Below, piece after piece: positions 7,485-14,321 of a stretch of 64,000 nt of DNA. Each line of letters begins with the position of its first letter. The first letter of the stretch is position 1. Made by a program: the position numbers and the translations under genes. A model generated the notes under the pieces. It had not been told where the DNA came from and did no database searches. It worked only from the letters and a program-made list of their open reading frames with translations. The DNA comes from QHXW01 sp035280425 (GTDB lineage Bacteria; Acidobacteriota; Terriglobia; Bryobacterales; Bryobacteraceae): positions 1 to 64,000 of the forward strand of contig DATEFW010000016.1 of NCBI GenBank assembly GCA_035280425.1, given 5' to 3'.

Positions 7485-9282
7485 GGGCGATGCTCAAGTA
7501 GACGTCCAAAATCGCAATTGCCGCGGGCGTTACACCCGGGATGCGGGCGGCCTGGCCAATTGTCGCGGGCTGAACTTTTTCGAGCTTTTCGCCGATCTCT
7601 CTCGATAGGCCGGGAACCGTTCGGAAAGAGAACTCGCGCGGAATTGAACGGTTCTCGGCTTTCTTCAGACGGTCGATTTGGCGCTCCTGCTGCGTGATGT
7701 AGCCGGCGTACTTGGTTTCCGTCTCGATCGTACTCAGCAACCCGCGGATGGGCTCCTCACCGAGACACTCACGAACCCAAGACTCAATCTCAAAGATTCG
7801 CGCTTCGGGGCGCTTGAGCCACTGTCCGTATCGATGTTCTTCTAGCGTATGCCGCAGCTTTTCTTTCTGCCGCTGCTTTGCGGTAAAGAGGTTCCAGCGC
7901 TCGTCGTTGACCAGGCCGACGTGGCGGCCAAGCGGAGTCAATCGCTCGTCGGCATTATCGATGCGGAGGTGCAACCTGAATTCGGCGCGTGAAGTGAACA
8001 TGCGGTACGGTTCGTCGGCGCCCTTGGTGATCAGGTCATCGATCAAAATTCCGGTATAGCCTTCGGTGCGCGGAACGATCAGGGGATCGAGGCCGCGGAC
8101 TTTGCAAGCGGCATTGATCCCGGCGACGATGCCCTGGCAGGCGGCTTCTTCATAGCCGGAAGTTCCGTTGATCTGGCCGGCGAGGAAAAGGCCGGGAATC
8201 GATTTCACTTCAAGCGTGTGCAGCAGCTCGCGCGCATCGATCGCGTCATATTCGATGGCGTAGCCGGGGCGGATCATCTCGGCGCGCGCGAGTCCGGGAA
8301 CGGAGGCGACCACAGCTTCCTGGACGTCGATCGGCATGCTGGTCGACATGCCGTTGACGTAGACCTCGTTGGTATCGAGACCTTCGGGCTCGAGAAAGAT
8401 CTGGTGCGTTGGCTTGTCGGGAAACTTGATGATTTTGTCTTCGATCGACGGGCAGTAGCGCGGGCCGATGCCGACGATCTGGCCGCTATAGAGCGGCGAA
8501 CGATGAATGTTGGCTTGCAAGATGCGGCGCGTTTCTTCGGTGGTGCGGCCGATGTGACAGGCGATTTGCGGGCGATCGATTTTTTCGGTCAGGAAGGAGA
8601 ACGGAGTCGGCTGGGCGTCGCCGGGCTGCGGTTCGAACTGCGACCAGTCGATGGTGCGGCCATCGAGGCGCGGCGGCGTTCCGGTTTTGAGGCGCGTCCA
8701 GTGGAGTCCGAGAGTGCGGAGCTGGTTGCCGAGCAATTCGGAAGGCGCTTCGCCGTTGCGGCCGCAACTGTAGGTCATCTCGCCGACGTGCGCGAGGCCG
8801 TTCAGAAAAGTGCCGGTAGTAATGATGACCGCGCGCGCGTGAATGGCGCGACCATCGCGGAGTTTCACACCTGAAACTTCTGTTTTCCCCTTGAAATCCA
8901 TAATCAGCCCGGCGACTTCGGCTTGCTTGATGCGCAGGTTGGGCTCTCGCTCGAGCACCTCGCGCATTTTGACGCGGTAGAGTTTTTTATCGCACTGCGC
9001 GCGCGGCGACCAGACGGCGGGGCCGCGGCTGGTGTTGAGCAGGCGGAACTGGATGCCGACGGCGTCGGTGACTTCGCCCATGATGCCGCCGAGGGCGTCG
9101 ATTTCGCGGACCAGGTGGCCTTTGGCGATGCCGCCGACGGCGGGGTTGCAGGACATTTGCGCGATGAGGTCGAGGTTCATGGTGACCATAGCGGTTTTGA
9201 GGCCCATGCGCGCGCACGCCCGCGCGGCCTCGCAACCGGCATGGCCGGCGCCGACGACCACGACGTCGTAATTTTCCTGCAT
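7474..9282 (-). CDS. mnmG: tRNA uridine-5-carboxymethylaminomethyl modification enzyme MnmG (GidA)
   Basis: 602 residues, close to the usual ~620. The FAD-binding GAGHAGCEAA is at 11-20, followed by CNPAVGGIAKGHLVREIDALGG (about 45-66), both hallmark MnmG sequences, and the C-terminal helical MnmE-interacting region with KAENRSIP. With MnmE it installs the cmnm5 group on U34 of tRNAs reading split codon boxes. A TAAAAT hexamer ends 7 nt before the ATG with no ribosome binding site between, so the mRNA is probably leaderless. Pieces of its 5' end are duplicated upstream (about 10.0 and 10.4 kb). Confidence 0.96.
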   Translation of the reverse strand: MQENYDVVVVGAGHAGCEAARACARMGLKTAMVTMNLDLIAQMSCNPAVGGIAKGHLVREIDALGGIMGEVTDAVGIQFRLLNTSRGPAVWSPRAQCDKKLYRVKMREVLEREPNLRIKQAEVAGLIMDFKGKTEVSGVKLRDGRAIHARAVIITTGTFLNGLAHVGEMTYSCGRNGEAPSELLGNQLRTLGLHWTRLKTGTPPRLDGRTIDWSQFEPQPGDAQPTPFSFLTEKIDRPQIACHIGRTTEETRRILQANIHRSPLYSGQIVGIGPRYCPSIEDKIIKFPDKPTHQIFLEPEGLDTNEVYVNGMSTSMPIDVQEAVVASVPGLARAEMIRPGYAIEYDAIDARELLHTLEVKSIPGLFLAGQINGTSGYEEAACQGIVAGINAACKVRGLDPLIVPRTEGYTGILIDDLITKGADEPYRMFTSRAEFRLHLRIDNADERLTPLGRHVGLVNDERWNLFTAKQRQKEKLRHTLEEHRYGQWLKRPEARIFEIESWVRECLGEEPIRGLLSTIETETKYAGYITQQERQIDRLKKAENRSIPREFSFRTVPGLSREIGEKLEKVQPATIGQAARIPGVTPAAIAILDVYLSIARVC

Positions 9283-9289
9283 GGAATTG

Positions 9290-9295
9290 ATTTTA
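9290..9295 (-). promoter_or_regulatory. -10 element of a probable leaderless mnmG promoter
   Basis: On the minus strand TAAAAT is followed by 7 nt (CAATTCC) and then the ATG of mnmG. There is no room for a ribosome binding site downstream of a normal transcription start. The same -10/start spacing recurs at several other genes in the window. Confidence 0.5.
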
Positions 9296-9328
9296 GCGCG
9301 AGGCGGAATCGCGAAAATTGAGTGGTGG

Positions 9329-9353
9329 TTGAGGTCACAATTTGTGACCTCAA
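9329..9353. repeat. Perfect 25-bp palindrome upstream of mnmG (copy 1)
   Basis: Arms TTGAGGTCACAA and TTGTGACCTCAA (12 bp each) flank one central T. It is centred about 59 bp upstream of the mnmG start codon, a distance typical of an activator site. The half sites are GTCACA/TGTGAC facing in the opposite order to a CRP site, so this is not a CRP box. An identical copy lies at 10088-10112. Confidence 0.8.
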
Positions 9354-9428
9354 AGATTGGAGCGTGCTTTGTTCACATTCCTCAACGAACCGTGGATGCC
9401 TTCAGGGGATTCAGGTTAGCCCTGCAGG

Positions 9429-9947
9429 CTACTGATGGTGCCGCTTTATCTGTTCCCGGTTGGCGACAGCCCATGATCGGAGATCTTTTGCAAGGTGGTT
9501 CGCACACTCGTTCCACCTGCCCCAACGGACTCCTGGGACATTGAGTGCTGTGCCGACAAATTCTTTGCGATAGGTGCCAATCTCAATCACAGCGCTTACC
9601 CACAGCGTTTGGGCGACCATGGGAGTGTTGGTGAGTTGAGCATTCTTGTAATATGGCCCACCGTATTCGCTATAGTTAATGCGCTGTCCGTAGGACTCAG
9701 AGCCGATGCCGCGCATAACCACGGTGAGCACAAGATCAGCCTGGCTGGGGCTTTCGACGATCCGAAATTCTTTCATCCTGGACAGGTGACTGCGAATGTC
9801 GTTCACGGAATCCTCAATTTCCTTGTCTGTGTCAACAAACCCCTCTTTCAGAGGTGCCGAGACGTACACGTTCGCAATGGCTTTGCTGGGTTGCGCGGGA
9901 AAACAGATCCCACTGAGCTCGAGCAGAATAGTGGCATACTTAAGCAT
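9429..9947 (-). CDS. Small secreted protein of unknown function
   Basis: 172 residues. The ATG at 9947 is chosen because GGAGG stands 7 nt upstream; a longer frame upstream to 10217 reads through duplicated mnmG-flank DNA and is not coding. The N-terminus (MLKYATILLELSGICFPAQPSKA) looks like a signal peptide. The mature part, from about residue 27 (NVYVSAPLKEGFVDTDKEIEDSVNDIRSHL), has the pattern of periplasmic proteins with a TPM/YajI-like alpha/beta fold, but I do not recognise the family. It sits between two copies of the mnmG upstream segment, so it seems to have been inserted or copied in together with that repeat. Confidence 0.7.
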   Translation of the reverse strand: MLKYATILLELSGICFPAQPSKAIANVYVSAPLKEGFVDTDKEIEDSVNDIRSHLSRMKEFRIVESPSQADLVLTVVMRGIGSESYGQRINYSEYGGPYYKNAQLTNTPMVAQTLWVSAVIEIGTYRKEFVGTALNVPGVRWGRWNECANHLAKDLRSWAVANREQIKRHHQ

Positions 9948-9997
9948 TTCACGGCCTCCAATCGTCGCCGCAATGACCGTAACGGTAGCGGAGGTAG

Positions 9998-10114
9998 CAT
10001 GTGGCGGCGCCGGCGGCCACGACGTCGTAATTTTCCTGCATGGAATTGATTTTAGCGCGAGGGAGAATCGCGAATGCTGAGTGGTGGTTGAGGTCACAAT
10101 TTGTGACCTCAAGG
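9998..10114. repeat. Duplicated mnmG 5' end and upstream region (copy 2)
   Basis: About 115 bp repeat the segment 9239-9355 at a constant offset of 759 bp with roughly 90 percent identity and no indels in the main part. It includes the first codons of mnmG (minus strand ATG at 10041, MQENYDVV and then divergence), the TAAAAT -10 element and the 25-bp palindrome. It has no continuing reading frame, so it is a relic promoter plus start. Confidence 0.85.
10088..10112. repeat. Perfect 25-bp palindrome (copy 2)
   Basis: Base-for-base the same palindrome as at 9329-9353 (12-bp arms TTGAGGTCACAA / TTGTGACCTCAA, one central T). The flanking sequence has diverged but the palindrome has not. Confidence 0.8.
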
Positions 10115-10147
10115 CTACCAGCACCGGGGATATTCTGAACGGAGATA

Positions 10148-10201
10148 TTAGACGCTGTGGTCTTTTACGCCGCCTGCCTTCACGTGAGTTTTCGTTTTCA
10201 T
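10148..10201 (-). CDS. 17-residue peptide, KTKTxVKAGG type
   Basis: Reads MKTKTHVKAGGVKDHSV and stops at TAA. A strong ribosome binding site GGAGG stands 5 nt before the ATG (GTGAAAGGAGGCGGCC). The start MKTKTHVKAG and the leader GTGAAAGGAG recur at 14115, where a second peptide begins MRTKTNLKAG. Two independent occurrences with strong ribosome binding sites argue for translation. I recall short proteins with a K-x-KT-x-VKAGG start in other bacteria but cannot verify it here. The function is unknown; a ribosomally made peptide precursor is one possibility. Confidence 0.5.
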   Translation of the reverse strand: MKTKTHVKAGGVKDHSV

Positions 10202-10517
10202 GGCCGCCTCCTTTCACTTATCGATAAGCCAATCAATGCGCCAACCGACGTTCGACAGCAGCGATCGTTGAAATCAGTTGTGCGGAATGGAGATATCCGC
10301 TGGCGTAGCAGCGGATGAAAGACGCGGAGCCGATCCAAGCCTATCCGAACGGACAGACAGCTGGCACGAATGGATAGCGGTTCAGCTGTGGGGCGTTGAA
10401 AATTTTTACAGACATCGCTGACTCGCCCTTGATGCTGCCGAGCGCGGCGATTTCGCGGACCCTGTTCGCAATAATGAGAACATGGCGAATGTATTGTGAG
10501 AAGGGGGGAACGGCAAG
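10202..10517. other. Gene-free stretch with an mnmG relic
   Basis: Apart from the mnmG-like fragment at 10410-10463 I see no gene, RNA or repeat in this stretch. A purine-rich ribosome binding site for the XRE gene lies at its right end. Confidence 0.4.
10410..10463 (-). pseudogene. Relic of an internal mnmG segment
   Basis: The minus strand reads VREIAALGSIKGESAM, which matches the MnmG hallmark VREIDALGGIMGE found around residues 60-72 of the intact protein; the DNA is also alignable to 9060-9118. Sequence before and after has decayed. Its place and offset (about 1.35 kb) do not fit the 759-bp repeat, so it must derive from a separate copying event. Confidence 0.65.
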
Positions 10518-10955
10518 GTGAGAAGGACTTCAGACGTTACACGTTCCGACCGGGCCAGGGCGTTGAGGAACAAAAGGAAATTTGATTCCAAGGCCGTGAA
10601 GTTCCTCTACGATCGCTATGTGGGAGACGATCCTGAGCAGATTGCCGCATATGAACAGGAGGTGCTCAACGCGGAAATTGCGCGAAAGATTTTTGAAATG
10701 CGGACTCGTGCCGGGTTGTCCCAAAGGGAGCTCGCGGCGAGAGTTGGAACCTCGGCGTCAGCTATTTGCCGATTGGAGGACGGAGATTACGAAGGGCACT
10801 CGTTATCGCTGTTGAAGCGCATTGCCGCGGCGCTCGACAGGCGGGTGGAGATCCGATTCGTGCGGGTGGGGAGGGTGAGAAGTGCTAGGCTGGCTTCGAG
10901 ATGTATGTGCAAGCGAGAATGCGCTCACGACCAGCATGGCGAGGCTGGCGTGTAA
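10518..10955 (+). CDS. XRE family helix-turn-helix regulator (antitoxin-like)
   Basis: 145 residues from GTG, with AAGGGGGGAA 8 nt upstream as ribosome binding site. A helical N-terminal part (about 20-55, FDSKAVKFLYDRYVGDDPEQIAAYEQEV) precedes a Cro/C1-type helix-turn-helix at about 62-95 (AGLSQRELAARVGTSASAICRLEDGDYEG). The combination resembles HigA2-type antitoxins. The last ~25 residues (cysteine- and charge-rich) look like read-through into non-coding DNA, so the original stop may be lost. It is followed by a PIN-like protein gene; the two may form a toxin-antitoxin pair. Confidence 0.75.
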   Translation: MRRTSDVTRSDRARALRNKRKFDSKAVKFLYDRYVGDDPEQIAAYEQEVLNAEIARKIFEMRTRAGLSQRELAARVGTSASAICRLEDGDYEGHSLSLLKRIAAALDRRVEIRFVRVGRVRSARLASRCMCKRECAHDQHGEAGV

Positions 10956-10998
10956 CTTCCTCGCTACCTCGAAGATCTCGTCTAGATGACTAGATGTT

Positions 10999-11532
10999 AT
11001 GCCCTGGGTCAATCTTGAAAAGCTTGCGGAGAGAAATCCTGTCAGCAAGAAAGAGATGCGGCAGGTGCTCGAGTACCTAGGCCGGAAGGCGAAAGCAAGA
11101 TTTTACTCGGATGAGAATTTTCCAGAGCTGGCGGTTCGCATATTGCGACACAATGGTGTTCGAGTCATCACGGCAAAGGAAGCTGGTCTCGTTGGGCGCT
11201 CGGACGAAGATCACGCAGCCTATGCACTGAGGCAGAGATACGTGCTGCTAACTTGTGACCGTGACTTCTTAAATGAGCGGCGTTTCCCTCTGATCCATTG
11301 TCCTGTCATAGTGGTATTCAATTTTGGATCTGGCTCATCTCGAGAGACCTTGAGATCATTTCGCTGCCTCAGAAATATCTTGAGGACGCCGCAGTTCTAC
11401 GACAAATGGGCGAAATTTGATGCTAAGCGTGAAGAATGGACGGAAACTGCGAGGTTTCTGGACGGAACTACCTCCAGGTCACGGTATCGAATGCACCATG
11501 GTACGCCACAGGAGTGGGTGGGCCCGGCCTGA
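10999..11532 (+). CDS. PIN-like DUF5615 family protein (putative toxin nuclease)
   Basis: 177 residues. From about residue 34 the sequence FYSDENFPELAVRILRHNGVRVITAKEAG followed by LLTCDRDFL and PVIVVF is the DUF5615 / Mut7-C-type PIN-like fold; the aspartates and glutamate of SDENF and TCDRDF are the expected metal ligands. DUF5615 proteins usually pair with a small DUF433 antitoxin, which is absent; instead an XRE gene lies 43 nt upstream. The extra N-terminal 30 residues and the C-terminal tail are not part of the domain. Toxicity is inferred from family. Confidence 0.75.
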   Translation: MPWVNLEKLAERNPVSKKEMRQVLEYLGRKAKARFYSDENFPELAVRILRHNGVRVITAKEAGLVGRSDEDHAAYALRQRYVLLTCDRDFLNERRFPLIHCPVIVVFNFGSGSSRETLRSFRCLRNILRTPQFYDKWAKFDAKREEWTETARFLDGTTSRSRYRMHHGTPQEWVGPA

Positions 11533-11550
11533 CGCTAGAAGCGCGAAAGC

Positions 11551-12195
11551 TTATGGAAACTCCGCTGGTTTGCCAGTGGCTTTTTCGTGGATGGCCAATA
11601 GCTGCTCCGCGAGTAATTCCGACATCAGTGCTTCCATCGCGCGAAGGTCCAGCCGATCTGCCTCCCAAGCGGTGTCGGCGGATTGAAGAGCCGCCAGGTA
11701 GCGTGCACGAGAATCGACCATTAACTCCGGAATCGTTCTAGTTCCCGGCAGGGAGAACCCCAACTTGGCACAAAGGATGAGATAGGATGCTGCGCGGGCA
11801 GTACGGCCGTTTCCGCCGAAAAACGGATGAATCCAGTTGACTCGCCAAATTAGATACGACGCAAGGTGGATTGGAGTTGCAGCCCAATGATCGTTAATGT
11901 AGCCGCACATCGACTCGACCAGAGCGGGGACCTCGTTTGCTGTCGGCGGCTGGTGCCTCACGCCTTCGATTCGTACGTCGCCATCACGGAAGTAACCGGC
12001 GCATCGGTAGATTTGGTTAACCGCCAACTCCTGGAGTTTGCGAATCAGTTCCGGAGTGAGGCGAGTGGCTGGTGTCCAGTTGGCGGCTTCAAACAGGACT
12101 GCTTCGGCCTGGATGACGCCATTTCGGCTCTCCAGGCGGAGCTTGTCGTCGCCGTCCTTGTAGATGGCGCCCTTAGGAACGAACGGGAGAGTCAC
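11551..12195 (-). CDS. Fic family protein with altered active-site motif
   Basis: 214 residues from GTG. The Fic motif is HPFFGGNGRTAR at 123-134; the catalytic His and the GNGR loop are present, but the acidic residue that normally holds Mg2+ (HPFx-D/E/N-GNGR) is Gly. The upstream segment WTPATRLTPELIRKLQELAVNQIYRCAGYFRDGDVRI has the usual Fic core with the flap region. Fic enzymes AMPylate or otherwise modify target proteins; the Gly may weaken or change that activity. It overlaps by 23 nt a 63-residue protein gene that is probably its antitoxin. Confidence 0.88.
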   Translation of the reverse strand: MTLPFVPKGAIYKDGDDKLRLESRNGVIQAEAVLFEAANWTPATRLTPELIRKLQELAVNQIYRCAGYFRDGDVRIEGVRHQPPTANEVPALVESMCGYINDHWAATPIHLASYLIWRVNWIHPFFGGNGRTARAASYLILCAKLGFSLPGTRTIPELMVDSRARYLAALQSADTAWEADRLDLRAMEALMSELLAEQLLAIHEKATGKPAEFP

Positions 12196-12364
12196 GTTCC
12201 ATCTGAAGCGACTTCATGGCCCGATCGATGTCGGCCTTGGTGATGGCCTCGTTTTCGAAGTGAGTGTTGCCGTAGGCGAAGCTACGAACCTGGGCCGCGC
12301 GCTCCTCGGGTGTCATTCTGTGGTTCCGAGCCAGCTCGATTAGTTTTTTCAACTTGTCCGACAT
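12173..12364 (-). CDS. Small protein upstream of Fic, putative antitoxin
   Basis: 63 residues: MSDKLKKLIELARNHRMTPE, then a segment with SFAYGNTHFENEAITKADI (about 28-46) and a helical end. Its 3' end overlaps the fic start, so the two are coupled. Position, size and the FENEAIT helix suit a class I Fic inhibitor, although the strict (S/T)xxxE(G/N) inhibitory motif is not matched (T-H-F-E-N is one residue short). A broken copy lies at 13116-13310. Confidence 0.7.
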   Translation of the reverse strand: MSDKLKKLIELARNHRMTPEERAAQVRSFAYGNTHFENEAITKADIDRAMKSLQMERDSPVRS

Positions 12365-12518
12365 GGCGTGCCCTCGACCAGCACTTTAGCGCGTTTGGTG
12401 GGTGACATGCAATGTGTGTGCTAAGCTACCGATTTTCCCGCATTGAATGCGATTGCAGCGCGCGCTTGGATTTCGCCATCTCTGGTAGTATTCGGGGAGT
12501 TGGAACAGGAGGGATGGT

Positions 12519-12869
12519 ATGAGAAATCGTTGGGGGGTGGTGGTTCTTCTGGCGCTCGTGGCGTGCGCGGCGGCTGCGGATGTGAGCGGGAAGTGGAAGG
12601 CCGAGTTCACGAGTCCTGACGGGCAGCAGCGCGTGAACACGTTCACGTTTAAGGTCGACGGGAGAAAGTTATCGGGCACGGTGGCGGGATCGCAGGATGA
12701 GACGCCGATCGAAAACGGCAAGGTCGCGGGCGACGAGATTTCGTTCACGGCCGAGCGGCCGTTCGGGTCGTTCACCTACAAAGGGAAAGTGAGCGGCGAC
12801 GAGATTAAATTCCAGGTCACGTTCAATGACCGGACTTTCGAAATAACGGCGAAGCGGGCGGGGAGTTAG
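12519..12869 (+). CDS. Small secreted beta-rich protein (copy 1)
   Basis: 116 residues with a signal peptide (VVVLLALVACAAAADV, cleavage after about residue 20). The mature part (SGKWKAEFTSPDGQQRV ... GTVAGSQDETPIENGKVAGDEISF) alternates beta strands and turns like a small lipocalin-like or beta-barrel domain. Ribosome binding site GGAGG lies upstream. A near-identical paralogue is at 13421-13774. Function unknown; such proteins are common in Acidobacteria as far as I recall. Confidence 0.75.
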   Translation: MRNRWGVVVLLALVACAAAADVSGKWKAEFTSPDGQQRVNTFTFKVDGRKLSGTVAGSQDETPIENGKVAGDEISFTAERPFGSFTYKGKVSGDEIKFQVTFNDRTFEITAKRAGS

Positions 12870-12900
12870 CGGCGGGGGGCGATGAGGCGGAGGCCCTGGA

Positions 12901-13001
12901 GCTGGAAACGGGCGGTCTGTCCCTGAGGTTTCCCTGTCCCTGGGTTCCCCCTGGAAACGGGCGGTCTGTCCCTGAGGTTCCCTGAGGTTCCCTGAGGTTC
13001 G
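12901..13001. repeat. Degenerate GC-rich repeats downstream of secreted gene 1
   Basis: The unit GGAAACGGGCGGTCTGTCCC followed by TGAGGTT occurs twice (from about 12904 and 12953), then short CCCTGAGGTT repeats. The same unit occurs again at 13807 after the paralogue. The core CGGTCTGTCCC recalls REP-type elements linked to IS200-like transposases, but no transposase is present here. Confidence 0.6.
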
Positions 13002-13115
13002 GGAATATTCTATGCCCTTTGGTCCTTCGAAGAAAACCTTCTTAATCCGTCGTGTTACTGGGAAGCCCTCAGCTTACGGCTTCTTATGTCGCCATCACGC
13101 CGTCCTTGTAGATGG
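13002..13115. other. Gene-free stretch between repeat and antitoxin relic
   Basis: No gene seen. From about 13099 the sequence matches the start of the fic gene (12151 onward), so the tandem copy begins with the first codons of fic. Confidence 0.4.
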
Positions 13116-13310
13116 CGCTCTGGAACGAACGGGAGAGTTACGTTCCGTCTGAAGCGACTTCATGGCCCGATCGATGTCGGCCTTGGTGATGGCCTCGTTT
13201 TCGAAGTGGGTGTTGCCGTAGGCGAAGCTGCGGACCTGAGCTGCGCGCTCTTTCGGACGTCATCGTGTGGTGTCGAGCGAGATCGATCAGTTCTTTCAAC
13301 TTGTCGACAT
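13116..13310 (-). pseudogene. Broken copy of the Fic antitoxin-like gene
   Basis: Aligns along its whole length with 12173-12364. The ATG (13310) is kept but one base is lost in the third codon (GTCGACAAG against GTCGGACAAG) and another base is lost around the MTPEER segment, so the frame is destroyed. The SFAYGNTHFENEAITKADIDRA region is still readable in another frame. Confidence 0.8.
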
Positions 13311-13420
13311 GGCATGTCCCCGACCAGACACTTTAGCTTACTGCATTGAATGCGATTGCGACGCGCGCTCGGAAATGCCATCTCTGGTAGTATTCGGGGA
13401 GCTGGAACAGGAGGGATGGT

Positions 13421-13774
13421 ATGAGAAATCGTTGGGGTGTGGTTGTTCTTCTGACGCTCGTGGCGTCCGTGGCGGCGGCTGCGGATGTGAGCGGAAAGTG
13501 GAAGGCCGAGTTCACCAGTCCTGACGGGCAGCAGCGCGTGAACACGTTCACGTTCAAGGTCGAGGGGGAAAAGTTGTCGGGCACGGTGGCGGGGTCGCAG
13601 GATGAGACGCCGATCGAAAACGGCAAGGCCGCGGGCGACGAGATTTCGTTCACGGCCGAGCGGCCGTTCGGGTCGTTCACCTACAAAGGGAAAGTGAGCG
13701 GCGACGAGATTAAATTCCAGGTCACGTTCAATGACCGCACTTTCGAAATAACGGCGAAGCGGGCGGGGAGTTAG
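13421..13774 (+). CDS. Small secreted beta-rich protein (copy 2)
   Basis: 117 residues, almost identical to the product of 12519-12869 (one extra Ala in the signal peptide and a few changes such as VEGEKLSG for VDGRKLSG). The frame is intact while its neighbour, the copied antitoxin, has decayed, so this gene seems to be under selection or very recently copied. Offset to copy 1 is about 902 bp. Function unknown. Confidence 0.75.
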   Translation: MRNRWGVVVLLTLVASVAAAADVSGKWKAEFTSPDGQQRVNTFTFKVEGEKLSGTVAGSQDETPIENGKAAGDEISFTAERPFGSFTYKGKVSGDEIKFQVTFNDRTFEITAKRAGS

Positions 13775-13798
13775 CGGCGGGCACGGAGAGGCGGAGGC

Positions 13799-13930
13799 TG
13801 AGAGCTGGAAACGGGCGGTCTGTCCCCGAGATTTGTCCGAGATTCCCCCCGAGATTCCCCGAGATTCGAGATTTCCCGAGATTTGTCCTGTCCCTGAGGT
13901 TCTCCTGAGGTCCTCCTGAGGTTCTCGAGA
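13799..13930. repeat. Degenerate repeats downstream of secreted gene 2
   Basis: Begins with the same GGAAACGGGCGGTCTGTCCC unit as at 12904, then short units GAGATT and CCTGAGGTT repeated irregularly over ~100 bp. The repeat tract therefore belongs to the duplicated module. Confidence 0.6.
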
Positions 13931-14114
13931 TTCTTCTATCCGTTCGTTTCAACTGACTATCCGTTCAGATAGAGACTGGCGAGCCTCGCATTTTTCTTCT
14001 GCCGCGGTGCGTGACGGCCATCTCCATTCAGGACAATGAATTCGCGCGGGTGCCAGAATCGATTGCCGGATGGCAGAAGGCTTGCTTTAATCCGACGGTG
14101 AAAGGAGCAGAGCC
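13931..14114. other. Gene-free stretch before microprotein 2
   Basis: No gene, RNA or repeat recognised. The right end carries GTGAAAGGAG, the ribosome binding site of the microprotein at 14115. Confidence 0.35.
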
Positions 14115-14183
14115 ATGAGGACAAAGACGAATTTGAAAGCTGGATGGAGCGGCGATGAAGGCCCGGAAGAATCCATCCGGTAG
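14115..14183 (+). CDS. 22-residue peptide, KTKTxxKAG type
   Basis: Starts MRTKTNLKAGW, continues SGDEGPEESIR and stops at TAG. GTGAAAGGAG lies 7 nt upstream of the ATG. Its first ten residues match the peptide at 10148-10201 (MKTKTHVKAG), while the remainder differs. The two leaders also match. Unknown function. Confidence 0.5.
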   Translation: MRTKTNLKAGWSGDEGPEESIR

Positions 14184-14288
14184 TTTGAGAGATCGTCATC
14201 GAGCCCTGCTGATTTTAACCCGCAAACAACAGGTACATGACGCCATCGATAGTTACATTTCAGTCAGACCGTGTCGCGGCCGCGGAGT

Positions 14289-14319
14289 AAAAAACCGCCA
14301 TTCAGAAAAAACGACGGCG
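14289..14319 (-). terminator. Intrinsic terminator of pyrE
   Basis: On the minus strand, just after the pyrE stop, a 6-bp stem (CGCCGT / ATGGCG, one G-U pair) with a 12-nt loop is followed by GTTTTTT. The loop also contains a T run. Confidence 0.5.
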
Positions 14320-14321
14320 CG

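Noticed and set aside
9329..9353. CRP/FNR-type binding site
   Set aside because: Half sites are in the reverse order (TCACA inside-out) compared with TGTGA-N6-TCACA.
9948..10217. N-terminal extension of the secreted protein at 9429-9947
   Set aside because: It would be translated from the duplicated mnmG upstream DNA and the microprotein region; the GGAGG-led ATG at 9947 is better.
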